Of a stretch of DNA of 64,000 bases, positions 48,754-59,592 are shown in pieces. The position numbers and the translations under genes are program-made. Numbering within the stretch: the first letter of the stretch is position 1; the number at the start of each line of letters is the position of its first letter. The stretch is from positions 153,800-217,799 of the forward strand of contig NZ_BMNC01000012.1 of assembly GCF_014646255.1 (NCBI RefSeq), given 5' to 3'. The notes beneath the pieces are model-generated. The model had not been told where the DNA came from. It made no database searches and was given only the letters and a program-made list of their open reading frames with translations. The stretch is from Lentzea pudingi (lineage in GTDB: Bacteria; Actinomycetota; Actinomycetes; Mycobacteriales; Pseudonocardiaceae).

Positions 48754-50085
48754 CTACGCGAGGAACGGCGGCAGGGTTCGGTTGTCGTCCTGCGGGACCC
48801 AGCGGCCGTCGCGCTGCTCGTAGGTCCACTTCGGACCTTCCGTGACCAGAGCGCGCAGGGCCGCGACCAGACGGTCCACGTGCTCGGCCGTCGTGCCAAG
48901 GCCGATGGACGCGCGCACGGCCCGTTCCTCGTGCGATCCGACCTGCTTGACCAGGCGTCCCACGATCACGTGCGCGCAGAACGCCCCGTCGCGCACGCCG
49001 ATGCCGTACTCGGCGGACAGCGCCGCCGCGAGGAAGCCCGCGTCGAAGCCGGAGATCGTGAAGCTCACGACACCGACCTTGTCCGCGTCGGTCAGGATCG
49101 CGAGCTCGCGGAAGCCGGGGATGGTGCGCAGCCCCTCCTGCAGGCGGGCCAGCAGCTCCTGCTCGTGCGCGATGGTCTGCTCCCAGTGCCGCGACAGGAT
49201 CTCGCAGGCCGCGGCCAGCGCGTGCACGCCGACGACGTTCGGGCTGCCGGCCTCGTGCCGCTCGGGCACCGCGGACCAGGCCACGCCGAGGCGGTCGCCG
49301 TGGTCGGTCACCTTCGACGTCGCACCGCCGCCGACGAGGTACGGCTGGGCCTGCTGCAACCAGTCCGCGCGGCCGACCAGCACACCCGCGCCGAACGGCG
49401 CGTAGATCTTGTGGCCGGAGAACACGATGTAGTCGACGCCCAGCTCACGGGCGTTGATCGGGCGGTGCGGGGCGAGCTGCGCGGCGTCGAGCGCGATGCG
49501 CGCGCCGTGGCGGCGGGCGACCTTCGCGAGCTCGGCGACCGGCCACAGCTCCCCCGTGACGTTGGACGCCCCGGTGACGATCACGAGCCGAGGGCCGACC
49601 GGGGCGGCGGCGAGGGCCCGGTCCAGCGCGACGATTGCAGCGCCGGACGAAGAAGGAGCGGGAACGCGCTGAACGTTCGGACCACGCCACGGCAACAGCG
49701 CGGCGTGGTGCTCGCTGTCGAACAGGACGACGGCGGTGTTCTTGGGAACGCTGCGCGCCAGCAGGTTCAGCGAGTCGGTGGTGTTGCGGGTGAAGACGAC
49801 GGCGTCGGAGGCGTGCGCCCCGACGAACCTGCGGACGCGGTCGCGGGCCTGCTCGTAGACGCGGGTCGAGACCTGCGAGGCGAACCCGGCGCCGCGGTGC
49901 ACGCTGGCGTACCAGGGCAGCAGCTCGTCGACGGCGTCGCGCACTTCCTGAAGACAGGGCGCCGAGGCCGCGTGGTCGAGGTTGGCGTAGGTCACGCGCT
50001 CTCCGGTGACCAGGGGAACGCGCAGGTCGGCGCCGACGACGGCCGGAACGGCGGTGGTGGTTCCAGGGGTGATCGCGAGCGTCAT
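48754..50085 (-). CDS. SAM-riboswitch-controlled class V aminotransferase (cysteine desulfurase-like)
   Basis: The 443-residue fold type I PLP enzyme has 'YANLDHAASAPCLQEVRDAV', 'VFTRNTTDSLNLLARSV', 'SEHHAALLPWRG', 'RIALDAAQLAPHRPINAREL' (PLP Asp) and the Schiff-base Lys in 'YIVFSGHKIYAPFGAGVLVG'. These are SufS/CsdA-like features, with a 'GAFCAHVIVGRLV' segment where desulfurases carry the catalytic Cys loop. The SAM-IV riboswitch in its leader implies a role in cysteine/methionine or sulfur-transfer metabolism; that is inference. It is followed 24 bp later by lspA. Confidence 0.9.
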   Translation of the reverse strand: MTLAITPGTTTAVPAVVGADLRVPLVTGERVTYANLDHAASAPCLQEVRDAVDELLPWYASVHRGAGFASQVSTRVYEQARDRVRRFVGAHASDAVVFTRNTTDSLNLLARSVPKNTAVVLFDSEHHAALLPWRGPNVQRVPAPSSSGAAIVALDRALAAAPVGPRLVIVTGASNVTGELWPVAELAKVARRHGARIALDAAQLAPHRPINARELGVDYIVFSGHKIYAPFGAGVLVGRADWLQQAQPYLVGGGATSKVTDHGDRLGVAWSAVPERHEAGSPNVVGVHALAAACEILSRHWEQTIAHEQELLARLQEGLRTIPGFRELAILTDADKVGVVSFTISGFDAGFLAAALSAEYGIGVRDGAFCAHVIVGRLVKQVGSHEERAVRASIGLGTTAEHVDRLVAALRALVTEGPKWTYEQRDGRWVPQDDNRTLPPFLA

Positions 50086-50114
50086 CGAGGTGCCTCCGAG
50101 GCCAGGGGCCCCTT

Positions 50115-50240
50115 TGTGCGAAGGCCCGCGCTTGACCGGCGCCCCACGCGCCGGACCAGGTCCTCACCAAGGGCACCCCACCGCGGTTGGAGGGTTGCCG
50201 GCCAGCAAGCTTGGGCTTGACGCTGGCTCTCATGACCTGC
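50115..50240 (-). promoter_or_regulatory. SAM-IV riboswitch
   Basis: Read on the minus strand, the leader begins GCAGGTCATGAGAGCCAGCG, followed by 'AAGCTTGCTGGCCGGCAACC' and 'CCGCGGTGGGGTGCCC', and closes with GGTGAGGACCTGG. CAGGTC (50234-50239) and GACCTG (50157-50162) form P1. The GCTGGCCGGCAACCCTCC core and the downstream GGCGCG/CGCGCC-type hairpin and pseudoknot region are diagnostic of the SAM-IV class of actinobacteria. It should shut off the class V aminotransferase when SAM is abundant. It ends about 30 bp before the start codon, where a GGGGCCCC element could mask the ribosome site. Confidence 0.92.
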
Positions 50241-50310
50241 CGACGACGTTAGCGGAGCGTGATCCTCCCGTCGACACCCGATTCACATGGTGAGAAGGCT
50301 CGCAGACCGA

Positions 50311-51798
50311 CTAATCGCCGGTCTCGCCCTTCCACCTGGCGTAGCGACCGGCCCTGTCGACGGCACGAACGCGCCGCTCAGCGGCGTCGCGCGCCTCCTC
50401 GGTGGTGACGATGAGCAACTGGTCGTCGGTCTGCAACCGGGTCGCCGGTTGTGGCGTGAAACTCTTTTCCGAGCGCACCACGAGCGAGACCGTGGCGCCG
50501 GTCGGCAGCCGCAGCTCGGACATGTAGACGCCGTGCAGCTTCGACCCGCGCTGGATGTGGACCTGCAGCAGCTCGGCACCGAGCTCGTCGAGCGGCGAGG
50601 AGTCGACCTGGACCTCCACCGCCTCGCCCGTCTTCACCAGCCCGAGCCGCCTCGCAAGGAGCGGCAGCGTCGTGCCCTGCACCACCGTCAGCACGATGAC
50701 CAGCACGAACACGACGTCGACCAGTTCACGCGCACCCTCGACGCCCTGGATCAGCGGGATCAGCGCGAACACGATCGGCACCGCGCCCCGCAGCCCCGAC
50801 CACGAGAGGAACGCCTGCTCCCGCCACGGCACCTTGAACGGCAGGGACGCCAGGACCACCGACAGCGGCCGGGCCACGAACGTCAGCACCACGCCCGCGA
50901 CCAGCGCGGGGAACAGCACGTCGAGCAACCTCGACGGCGAGGCGTAGAGACCGAGCAGCACGAAGAGCCCGATCTGGGCCAGCCAGCCGAGGCCTTCGGC
51001 GAACGAGAGGGTGTCGGCGCGGTGCGGCAGGCGGGCGTTGCCGAGGACCAGCGCGGCGACGTACGTGGCGAGGAATCCGGAGGCGTGCGCGAGATCGCCT
51101 GCCGTGTAGGCCAGCACGCACACCGCCACCGTGGCGAGCGGGTACAGACCGGTGGAGGGCAGCGCCGCGCGTCTGAGCCCGGCCCCGCCCAGGAATCCCA
51201 GTGCCACGCCGATGAGCGCGCCCGCGCCCAGTTCGTAGAGCACCAGCAGCGGTGCGGTCCAGGAGATATGGTCCGACGAAGCCAGCAGCACCACGGCGAT
51301 GTACACCGGCGCGTCGTTGAGACCGGACTCCAGTTCGAGCGCGCCCGTGAGCCGCGCGCCGACGCCCAACGAGCGCAGGACGCTGAAGACGGCGGCCGCG
51401 TCGGTGGACGACAGCACCGCTCCCCACAGCAACGCCATCCGCCAGTCGAGGCCGAGCAGGAAGTGCAGCGCCGTCCCCGTCACCGCGACGCTCACCACAA
51501 CGGCCACTGTGGACAGTGCGACGCCCAGCCACAGCGACGACTTCACCGCGTTCCAGCGGGTCGTGATGCCACCCTCGGTCAGGATCAGCACCAGCGCCGC
51601 GATGCCGAGCGACTGCGTCAGGTCGGCGTCGTCGAACCTGATGCCGACGACGGACTCGCCCAGGAGCACACCGATCCCGAGGTAGAGCAGGAGTGAGGGC
51701 AGCCCGAGTCGGGTCGACACCCGCACCGCGATCACGGAGATCAGCAGCACGGCCGCGCCGATGCCCAGAACAGCCGTCACGTCACCCACCTGGACCAT
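50311..51798 (-). CDS. CPA1-type K+/H+ (Na+/H+) antiporter with C-terminal regulatory domain
   Basis: The 495-residue protein has about 13 membrane helices and the antiporter motifs 'LLLYLGIGVLLGESVVGIRF', 'LLWGAVLSSTDAAAVFSVLR', 'LELESGLNDAPVYIAVVLL' (the ND pair for ion binding) and 'SWSGLRGAVPIVFALIP'. A cytosolic tail of about 90 residues ('GAELLQVHIQRGSKLHGVYM', 'LRLPTGATVSLVVRS') is a TrkA-C/RCK-C-like nucleotide-sensing domain, as in NhaP2/CvrA. It exchanges K+ or Na+ for H+. It stands alone, divergent from the aminopeptidase gene. Confidence 0.92.
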   Translation of the reverse strand: MVQVGDVTAVLGIGAAVLLISVIAVRVSTRLGLPSLLLYLGIGVLLGESVVGIRFDDADLTQSLGIAALVLILTEGGITTRWNAVKSSLWLGVALSTVAVVVSVAVTGTALHFLLGLDWRMALLWGAVLSSTDAAAVFSVLRSLGVGARLTGALELESGLNDAPVYIAVVLLASSDHISWTAPLLVLYELGAGALIGVALGFLGGAGLRRAALPSTGLYPLATVAVCVLAYTAGDLAHASGFLATYVAALVLGNARLPHRADTLSFAEGLGWLAQIGLFVLLGLYASPSRLLDVLFPALVAGVVLTFVARPLSVVLASLPFKVPWREQAFLSWSGLRGAVPIVFALIPLIQGVEGARELVDVVFVLVIVLTVVQGTTLPLLARRLGLVKTGEAVEVQVDSSPLDELGAELLQVHIQRGSKLHGVYMSELRLPTGATVSLVVRSEKSFTPQPATRLQTDDQLLIVTTEEARDAAERRVRAVDRAGRYARWKGETGD

Positions 51799-51928
51799 TC
51801 TGGTTGATCACCACCGATTCCGACGAATCAGACGAGGCCGGAACTCCAGCCGTTCGCCCCTACCGGGCTCATGCACGACGGAGCATGTTGATCAGTGGCT
51901 CAATCCCTACCCTGCACGGAGTTGAACC

Positions 51929-52861
51929 ATGAGGATCCTGATCGCGCTGGCGGCCGCCTTGATGGTGACCGGAACCACAGCAGCGCAAGCAGCCGCACCG
52001 GCTGCATTGGCGGCGCCGAACATCAACGTCGCGAACGTACAAGCCCACCTCAACCAGTTCCAGTCCATCGCCAACGCCAACGGCGGCAACCGCGCACACG
52101 GACGACCGGGGTACCTGGCCTCGATCAACTGGGTGAAGGGCAGGCTCGACGCGGCCGGCTTCACCACCCGCGTCCAGTCGTTCACCTACAACGGCGCCAC
52201 CGGCTACAACCTGATCGCGGACTACCCCGGTGGCGACCTGAACAACGTCGTCATGCTGGGCGGGCACCTCGACAGCGTCACGTCGGGCCCCGGCATCAAC
52301 GACAACGGCACGGGCTCCGCGTCCCTGCTCGAGGTCGCCCTGCAGATGAAGGCGACGAACTTCCAGCCGACCAAGCACGTGCGGTTCGGCTGGTGGGGCG
52401 CCGAGGAACTCGGTCTGCGCGGCTCGACGTTCTACGTGAACTCCCTGTCCACGACCGACAGGTCGAGGATCAAGGCGTACCTGAACTTCGACATGACGGG
52501 CTCGCCGAACCCCGGCTACTTCGTCTACAGCGCGTCCGGTCAGCCCAGCGGTTCGCTGGCGCTGCAGCAGCGTCTGCAGGCGGGCTTCACCGCGCTGAAC
52601 GTCCAGACGGAGCTCACCAGCGTCGGCGGCCGTTCCGACCACGCGGCGTTCGCCCGCGCGGGCATCCCGGTCGGCGGCACCTTCACCGGTGCCGAGGGCA
52701 TCAAGACCTCGGCACAGGCGCAGAAGTGGGGCGGCACGGCCGGTCAGGCCTACGACCGCTGCTACCACCGCTCCTGCGACACCACGTCCAACGTCAACGC
52801 GACGGCGCTCGACCGCAACGCGGACGTGATCGCCAGCGCGCTCTGGGCGACCGCGGCCTGA
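51929..52861 (+). CDS. Secreted M28 zinc aminopeptidase
   Basis: The 310-residue secreted enzyme resembles Streptomyces griseus aminopeptidase. The signal peptide is MRILIALAAALMVTGTTAAQ ... AAPA. Zinc ligands are H and D in 'VVMLGGHLDSVTSGPGINDN', E in 'FGWWGAEELGLRGS' (the catalytic Glu is the adjacent residue), D in 'LNFDMTGSPN' and H in 'GGRSDHAAFARAGIP'. A disulfide pair is likely in 'DRCYHRSCDT'. It removes N-terminal hydrophobic residues outside the cell. It complements the M14 carboxypeptidase at 21 kb. GGAG lies 8 nt before the ATG. Confidence 0.95.
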   Translation: MRILIALAAALMVTGTTAAQAAAPAALAAPNINVANVQAHLNQFQSIANANGGNRAHGRPGYLASINWVKGRLDAAGFTTRVQSFTYNGATGYNLIADYPGGDLNNVVMLGGHLDSVTSGPGINDNGTGSASLLEVALQMKATNFQPTKHVRFGWWGAEELGLRGSTFYVNSLSTTDRSRIKAYLNFDMTGSPNPGYFVYSASGQPSGSLALQQRLQAGFTALNVQTELTSVGGRSDHAAFARAGIPVGGTFTGAEGIKTSAQAQKWGGTAGQAYDRCYHRSCDTTSNVNATALDRNADVIASALWATAA

Positions 52862-53398
52862 TCATCTGGCCGTGAGCACCTGCACGGCCTCGTCGAGCAC
52901 CGGTTCGACGAGGCCGGGCAGGCTCAGCCACATCTGGGCCTGGCCCAGGTAGAGGCTGAACGCGATCAACGCGCGCTTCCTCGCCTGGGCCTCGCCGAAC
53001 CCGAGCCGCACGAACAGTTCGGTCAGGTACCCGATCCGCTTCTCCGTGACGCGCTGGAGCACCGGCGCGATCACCTCGTTCTGCGCGGCCGCCTGCAACG
53101 CCATCTCCACCGACCCCTTGCGGGTGGTGTCGAGCACCATGGCGAACAACGTCCGCAGCTTGTCCCGCGGAGTCCGCTCGGACTCGACGAGCTCGATGAC
53201 CCTCTCGGTGTGCTCCCGTTCCCACCGCTCGACCGTCGCCCGCAACAACGCGTCGCGGTTCGGGAAGTGGTGGTAGACGCTGCCCTTCGTGGCTCCGGCC
53301 CGCGCCGCCAGCGGCTCGATCGCGACCGCCGGCAGTCCGCCCTCGGCCAGCGCTCTCAGCGCCATCTCAGTCCAGTCGTCACGATTCCGCCGCACCAC
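52862..53398 (-). CDS. TetR family regulator
   Basis: The 178-residue TetR protein begins 'VVRRNRDDWTEMALRALAEG' and has the HTH 'VAIEPLAARAGATKGSVYHH' followed by 'FPNRDALLRATVE'. The C-terminal helical domain with 'RKRALIAFSLYLGQAQMWLS' is of the TetR_C_39/BetI-like kind. The GTG at 53398 is chosen because longer starts (53431, 53476) lie inside or beyond the 49-bp palindrome that separates it from the divergent SRPBCC-like gene. It most likely represses itself and that gene. The ligand is unknown. Confidence 0.88.
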   Translation of the reverse strand: MVRRNRDDWTEMALRALAEGGLPAVAIEPLAARAGATKGSVYHHFPNRDALLRATVERWEREHTERVIELVESERTPRDKLRTLFAMVLDTTRKGSVEMALQAAAQNEVIAPVLQRVTEKRIGYLTELFVRLGFGEAQARKRALIAFSLYLGQAQMWLSLPGLVEPVLDEAVQVLTAR

Positions 53399-53399
53399 A

Positions 53400-53448
53400 C
53401 TTCCATACGCTACCGTACGTTCCAGGAACATACGGCAGCGTATGGAAG
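53400..53448. promoter_or_regulatory. 49-bp near-perfect palindrome, dual TetR operator
   Basis: The arms 53400-53423 and 53425-53448 match at 22 of 24 positions around one central base. Within each arm the segment CGTTCC/GGAAC meets at the centre, and CCATACGCT/AGCGTATGG closes the ends. The length suits two TetR dimers bound side by side. It fills the gap between the divergent TetR gene (53398) and the SRPBCC-like gene (53457). Confidence 0.85.
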
Positions 53449-53456
53449 GGGTTCTC

Positions 53457-53915
53457 ATGATCAGGAACGTCCACACCCGCGACCTCGGCGTGCCCGCCGG
53501 CCCGTTCGTCGACCGCGTTCAGGAGCTCTGGCCACCCGCGTGGGGCAAGCAGGAGGTCGACCGCCCGCTGGGTGTCGGCGCGGACGGCGGGCACGGCCCG
53601 ATCCGGTACCGCTGCACGGAGTTCGTGCCCGGCGAGTCGATCACCTTCGAGTTCACCGCGATGTCGGGCAGCCACACGCTCTCGGCGTCGGGGGACGTCC
53701 TGCGGCACGAGCTGATCGGGAACTTCGGCCTCGCGGACCGGGTCCGGTGGGCGCTGGCGATCCGGTGGCTGCACGACGCGTGCCTCGAGGACCTGTTCGA
53801 CGCGTGCGAACGCGCGGCGGGCCGGGAACCGAAGTCCCCGGCCCGCTGGTCGCCCTGGGTCAAGCTGGTGCGGCAGTTGTTCACGCCGAGGAAGCGTCAG
53901 CCGCAACGCACGTGA
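53457..53915 (+). CDS. SRPBCC-like small protein controlled by the divergent TetR
   Basis: The 152-residue protein probably has the START/SRPBCC (Bet v 1-like) fold: 'PIRYRCTEFVPGESITFEFT' and 'LRHELIGNFGLADRVRWALA' resemble the strands and long C-terminal helix of that superfamily. It ends in a basic helix ('SPWVKLVRQLFTPRKRQPQR'). No catalytic residue is recognised; the family binds hydrophobic ligands. The ATG follows AGGGG with good spacing and starts 8 bp after the palindrome, so expression is likely tightly repressed by the neighbour. Confidence 0.7.
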   Translation: MIRNVHTRDLGVPAGPFVDRVQELWPPAWGKQEVDRPLGVGADGGHGPIRYRCTEFVPGESITFEFTAMSGSHTLSASGDVLRHELIGNFGLADRVRWALAIRWLHDACLEDLFDACERAAGREPKSPARWSPWVKLVRQLFTPRKRQPQRT

Positions 53916-54119
53916 CGTGACCAGTTTCTGGCCAATCGAGGAGAGCGGTAACAGCTGTTCCGCACGGCGCGAAGGACGACGCACCGTTCCTCCCACCAGA
54001 CCTGTACTCGCCCGCGATCATCGCACTCACAGCGTTCTCGTACCTGATCACCTGCTACGTCGCGATGGGCTGCTCGGTGCTGCTGGTGCGCTTGTGGCGC
54101 AAGCCCTGGCGGACACGAC
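53916..54119 (+). other. Spacer with a possible remnant of a small membrane-protein gene
   Basis: One plus-strand frame at about 53957-54110 reads as a plausible single-span membrane peptide ('DLYSPAIIALTAFSYLITCY' then 'VAMGCSVLLVRLWRKPWR') after a GAGGAG sequence. It has no ATG, GTG or TTG start in frame and no stop before the ileS terminator. It is therefore at best a decayed gene. Nothing else in the 204 bp is recognised. Confidence 0.35.
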
Positions 54120-54151
54120 GAGGGGCCGCCGTCCGAAGACAGCGGCCCCTC
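54120..54151. terminator. Terminator hairpin after ileS
   Basis: GAGGGGCCGC and GCGGCCCCTC are perfect 10-bp arms with a 12-nt loop. The hairpin lies 14 bp beyond the ileS stop on the minus strand. The strong GC stem without a T-tract is typical for actinomycetes; it can also stop plus-strand transcripts. Confidence 0.75.
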
Positions 54152-54164
54152 CTCGCCAGCCAGG

Positions 54165-57269
<3,105 letters not shown>

Positions 57270-57279
57270 CTCCACTGCT

Positions 57280-57480
57280 CCTCGCGGTCACGTTGGACAC
57301 GCGAGGACGACACGCCGATGTGGCTCGGCCTGCCGCGGTACCACCCCGCTTGCCCGCCCCCTGGGGACGAGCCTCTCGTTCTTCGGCTGTGACGGGCCGG
57401 TCCCGTCCGGTTCTACTGGGGCCGCAGAGTCGAACACTGCCGCCTGTTCTTCCGGAGGCTCCCCGGTGATGGCCGGATCG
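57280..57480 (-). promoter_or_regulatory. T-box riboswitch of ileS (translational, very short Stem I)
   Basis: The minus-strand leader carries the T-box GGGGTGGTACCGCGGCA (57331-57347). A compact Stem I near 57457-57480 has the specifier ATC (57468-57470) between CCGGCC and ACCGG. Just before ileS, CCTCGCG (57300-57306) pairs perfectly with CGCGAGG (57280-57286) and so masks the GAGGAG ribosome site. Uncharged tRNA-Ile binding should open this sequestrator. This matches the actinobacterial ileS leaders that regulate translation and lack the usual long Stem I. Confidence 0.92.
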
Positions 57481-57529
57481 GTGCCTGTGGTTACAGGGTA
57501 ACCGGAGGCGCAAACCGTATGCTCGGCCG

Positions 57530-57874
57530 ATGACGTTGACCATCGCGTTGTCGATCGTGCTGGCCCTGCTGTTCGTCGCAACAGGCGCGGGCAAGCTGTT
57601 CGGCGCGAAGGCGTCACTGGAGGCACGCGACCACTTCCGGATGAACCCGGCGCTGTGGCGCACCATCGGCGCGCTGGAGTGGGCCGGTGCCGCGGGCCTG
57701 GTCGTCGGCCTCGTCACGTGGGAGGGGGTGGCGCACGCGGCCACCGTCGGGCTCGGGCTGCTGATGGTCGGCGCCACGATCACGCGGCTGCGCTACGACT
57801 CGAAGCCGTCGGGCGTGGTCCTGGACCTGGTGCTGCTGGGTCTGCTGATCACGTTGCTGTTCCTGGACCGGTGA
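57530..57874 (+). CDS. DoxX-like small membrane protein
   Basis: The 114-residue protein has four helices of the DoxX/DoxX_2 fold: 'IALSIVLALLFVATGAGKLF', then 'ALEWAGAAGLVVGLVTWEGV', 'ATVGLGLLMVGATITRLRYD' and 'VVLDLVLLGLLITLLFLDR'. The G-x-GKLFG motif after TM1 is typical. DoxX-like proteins are linked to redox or thiol stress, but the role of this branch is unknown. Its stop overlaps the SARP start (GTGA), so the two are co-translated. It is divergent from ileS. Confidence 0.85.
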   Translation: MTLTIALSIVLALLFVATGAGKLFGAKASLEARDHFRMNPALWRTIGALEWAGAAGLVVGLVTWEGVAHAATVGLGLLMVGATITRLRYDSKPSGVVLDLVLLGLLITLLFLDR

Positions 57875-59019
57875 AGTTCCACCTCCTCGGCACACCTGAG
57901 GTCCGGCGCGACGGAGAGCTCGTCGACGTGGGTCACGCACGCCAGTTGAGCGTGCTGGCGGTGTTGCTGGTCGACGTCCACCAGGTCGTCGGCGTCGACA
58001 AGCTGCTGTCCCGGGTGTGGGGTGACGCGCCGCCGCGGCAGGCCAAGGCCGCGCTCTACAGCTACGTGTCGCGGTTGCGGACGGCGTTGGACGGCATCCC
58101 GATCGTGCGTCGTTCCGGCGGGTACGTGCTGGAGGCGGATCCCGCGTCCATCGACTTGCACCACTTCCGCTCTCTCGTGGCGCTCGGACGGCCTGATGAG
58201 GCGATGGCGCTCGTGCGTGGCGAACCGTTCGAGGGGCTGCACGGCGCGTGGTTCGACGGTCTGCGCGAGACGCTGGCGGGCGAGATCACCGCTGCCGAGT
58301 TGGACCACATCGACGCGCGCCTGGCCGCCGGGGAGCACCTCTCTCTCGTTGCCGAACTGACTGCGCGCACGTCCGAACGCCCGCTCGACGAACGGCTCGC
58401 CGGGCAGCTGATGCGTGCGTTGATCGGCGCCGGCCAACGCGCTGATGCGCTCGCCTACTACTCGGGGCTGCGTGATCGGCTCGCGGACGAACTGGGCCTC
58501 GACCCCGGTCCCGCGTTGCGCGACCTGCACGCGTCGCTGGTCCAACGTCCACAGTGGAGTCCGCGCCAGCTTCCGCCCGCGCCGACGGATTTCGCCGGCA
58601 TGGCGGCTGAGCTGGCGGCCCTCGACCTGGCCGGGCCGATCGTCACGATCACCGGACCGGCCGGCTCCGGCAAGACGCGGCTCGCGTTGCACTGGGCGCA
58701 CGAGCACGCCGCCGACTACCCCGACGGCCAGCTGTTCGTCGCTCTCGACGACTCCGACCCCGCCGACGTCGTCCGCGGGTTCATCACGGCGCTGGGCACC
58801 AGCCCGGACGGCATCCCGCCGGAGCCGCACGCGCAGACGGCGCTCTACCGCACGTTGCTGGCCGATCGGCGAATGCTGATCGTGCTCGACAACGCCGCGG
58901 ACACCGCACAGGTCGTGCCGCTGCTGCCGGGCACCCCGCGCTGCCGGGTCGTCGTGACGAGCCGCGAACGCCTGCCCGGTCTCGTCACCGCCCACGGCGC
59001 GCGCCCGGTCGTGCTCTGA
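57871..59019 (+). CDS. SARP/AfsR-type regulator, truncated within the NB-ARC domain
   Basis: The 382-residue protein has an N-terminal OmpR-like winged HTH ('KFHLLGTPEVRRDGELVDVG', 'YSYVSRLRTALDG'), a bacterial transcriptional activation domain (BTAD, about residues 93-235, 'DLHHFRSLVALGR', 'YYSGLRDRLADELGLDPGPA'), and the start of an NB-ARC NTPase with P-loop 'TITGPAGSGKTRLALHWAHE' and sensor 'CRVVVTSRERLPGLV'. It stops at 'GARPVVL', before the rest of NB-ARC and the TPRs that AfsR proteins carry. The ATP switch is therefore incomplete and DNA binding may be constitutive. It is coupled to the DoxX-like gene. Confidence 0.88.
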   Translation: MKFHLLGTPEVRRDGELVDVGHARQLSVLAVLLVDVHQVVGVDKLLSRVWGDAPPRQAKAALYSYVSRLRTALDGIPIVRRSGGYVLEADPASIDLHHFRSLVALGRPDEAMALVRGEPFEGLHGAWFDGLRETLAGEITAAELDHIDARLAAGEHLSLVAELTARTSERPLDERLAGQLMRALIGAGQRADALAYYSGLRDRLADELGLDPGPALRDLHASLVQRPQWSPRQLPPAPTDFAGMAAELAALDLAGPIVTITGPAGSGKTRLALHWAHEHAADYPDGQLFVALDDSDPADVVRGFITALGTSPDGIPPEPHAQTALYRTLLADRRMLIVLDNAADTAQVVPLLPGTPRCRVVVTSRERLPGLVTAHGARPVVL

Positions 59020-59093
59020 GTAGAAGCACTCATGCCGCGGGTTGCGCACCTGCGCCAGACTGGCCCCCACAGACCATCTCTCTGGGGGATCAG

Positions 59094-59558
59094 ATGCGTG
59101 TCTTGGCTTTGACCTGCGCTCTCACACTGCTGGGCGCGGGAGTCGCGTCCGCTGCCGAGCCGTCGACGTTCACGTTCGACGCCGAGGCCGGCGCCTTCCC
59201 GATCTCCGCCGTCAGCGGTGAGTGGACCACGCCGGACGCGGAGTTCATCGTGGGACAGCGGGGCTGGGACGACAACACCCTGCACATCGACGTCGAAAGC
59301 CGCCAGGCCCGGACCTACTACGTCGTCGACCTCTCGCGCCACGACGGGCTGCCGATCACGCCGGGCACCTACACCGACGAGCGGGCGATCGTCATCGAGA
59401 AGGGCCTCGGCTGCATCGACGACAAGGCCGACTACACCATCGACCGTCTCGAGCTCGACGACCGGGGATTCGTGACCGCGCTCGACGGCTCCGTCGAGCA
59501 CCGCTGCAGCGACAAACCGGACAACGCGTTCCGCGCGAAGATCAGCTACCGGCGCTGA
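59094..59558 (+). CDS. Small secreted beta-rich protein
   Basis: The 154-residue protein has a clear signal peptide (MRVLALTCALTLLGAGVASA) and a mature domain of about 133 residues rich in beta-strand patterns ('TFTFDAEAG', 'TLHIDVESRQARTYYVVDLS', 'YTIDRLELDDRGFVTALDGS'). A likely disulfide joins the Cys residues of 'GLGCIDD' and 'EHRCSDK'. No catalytic motif or known family is recognised. It is expressed alone, 74 bp after the SARP gene. Confidence 0.75.
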   Translation: MRVLALTCALTLLGAGVASAAEPSTFTFDAEAGAFPISAVSGEWTTPDAEFIVGQRGWDDNTLHIDVESRQARTYYVVDLSRHDGLPITPGTYTDERAIVIEKGLGCIDDKADYTIDRLELDDRGFVTALDGSVEHRCSDKPDNAFRAKISYRR

Positions 59559-59592
59559 CACCACGCCCACGTCCAGGGCTCCAGCGGGCCGC

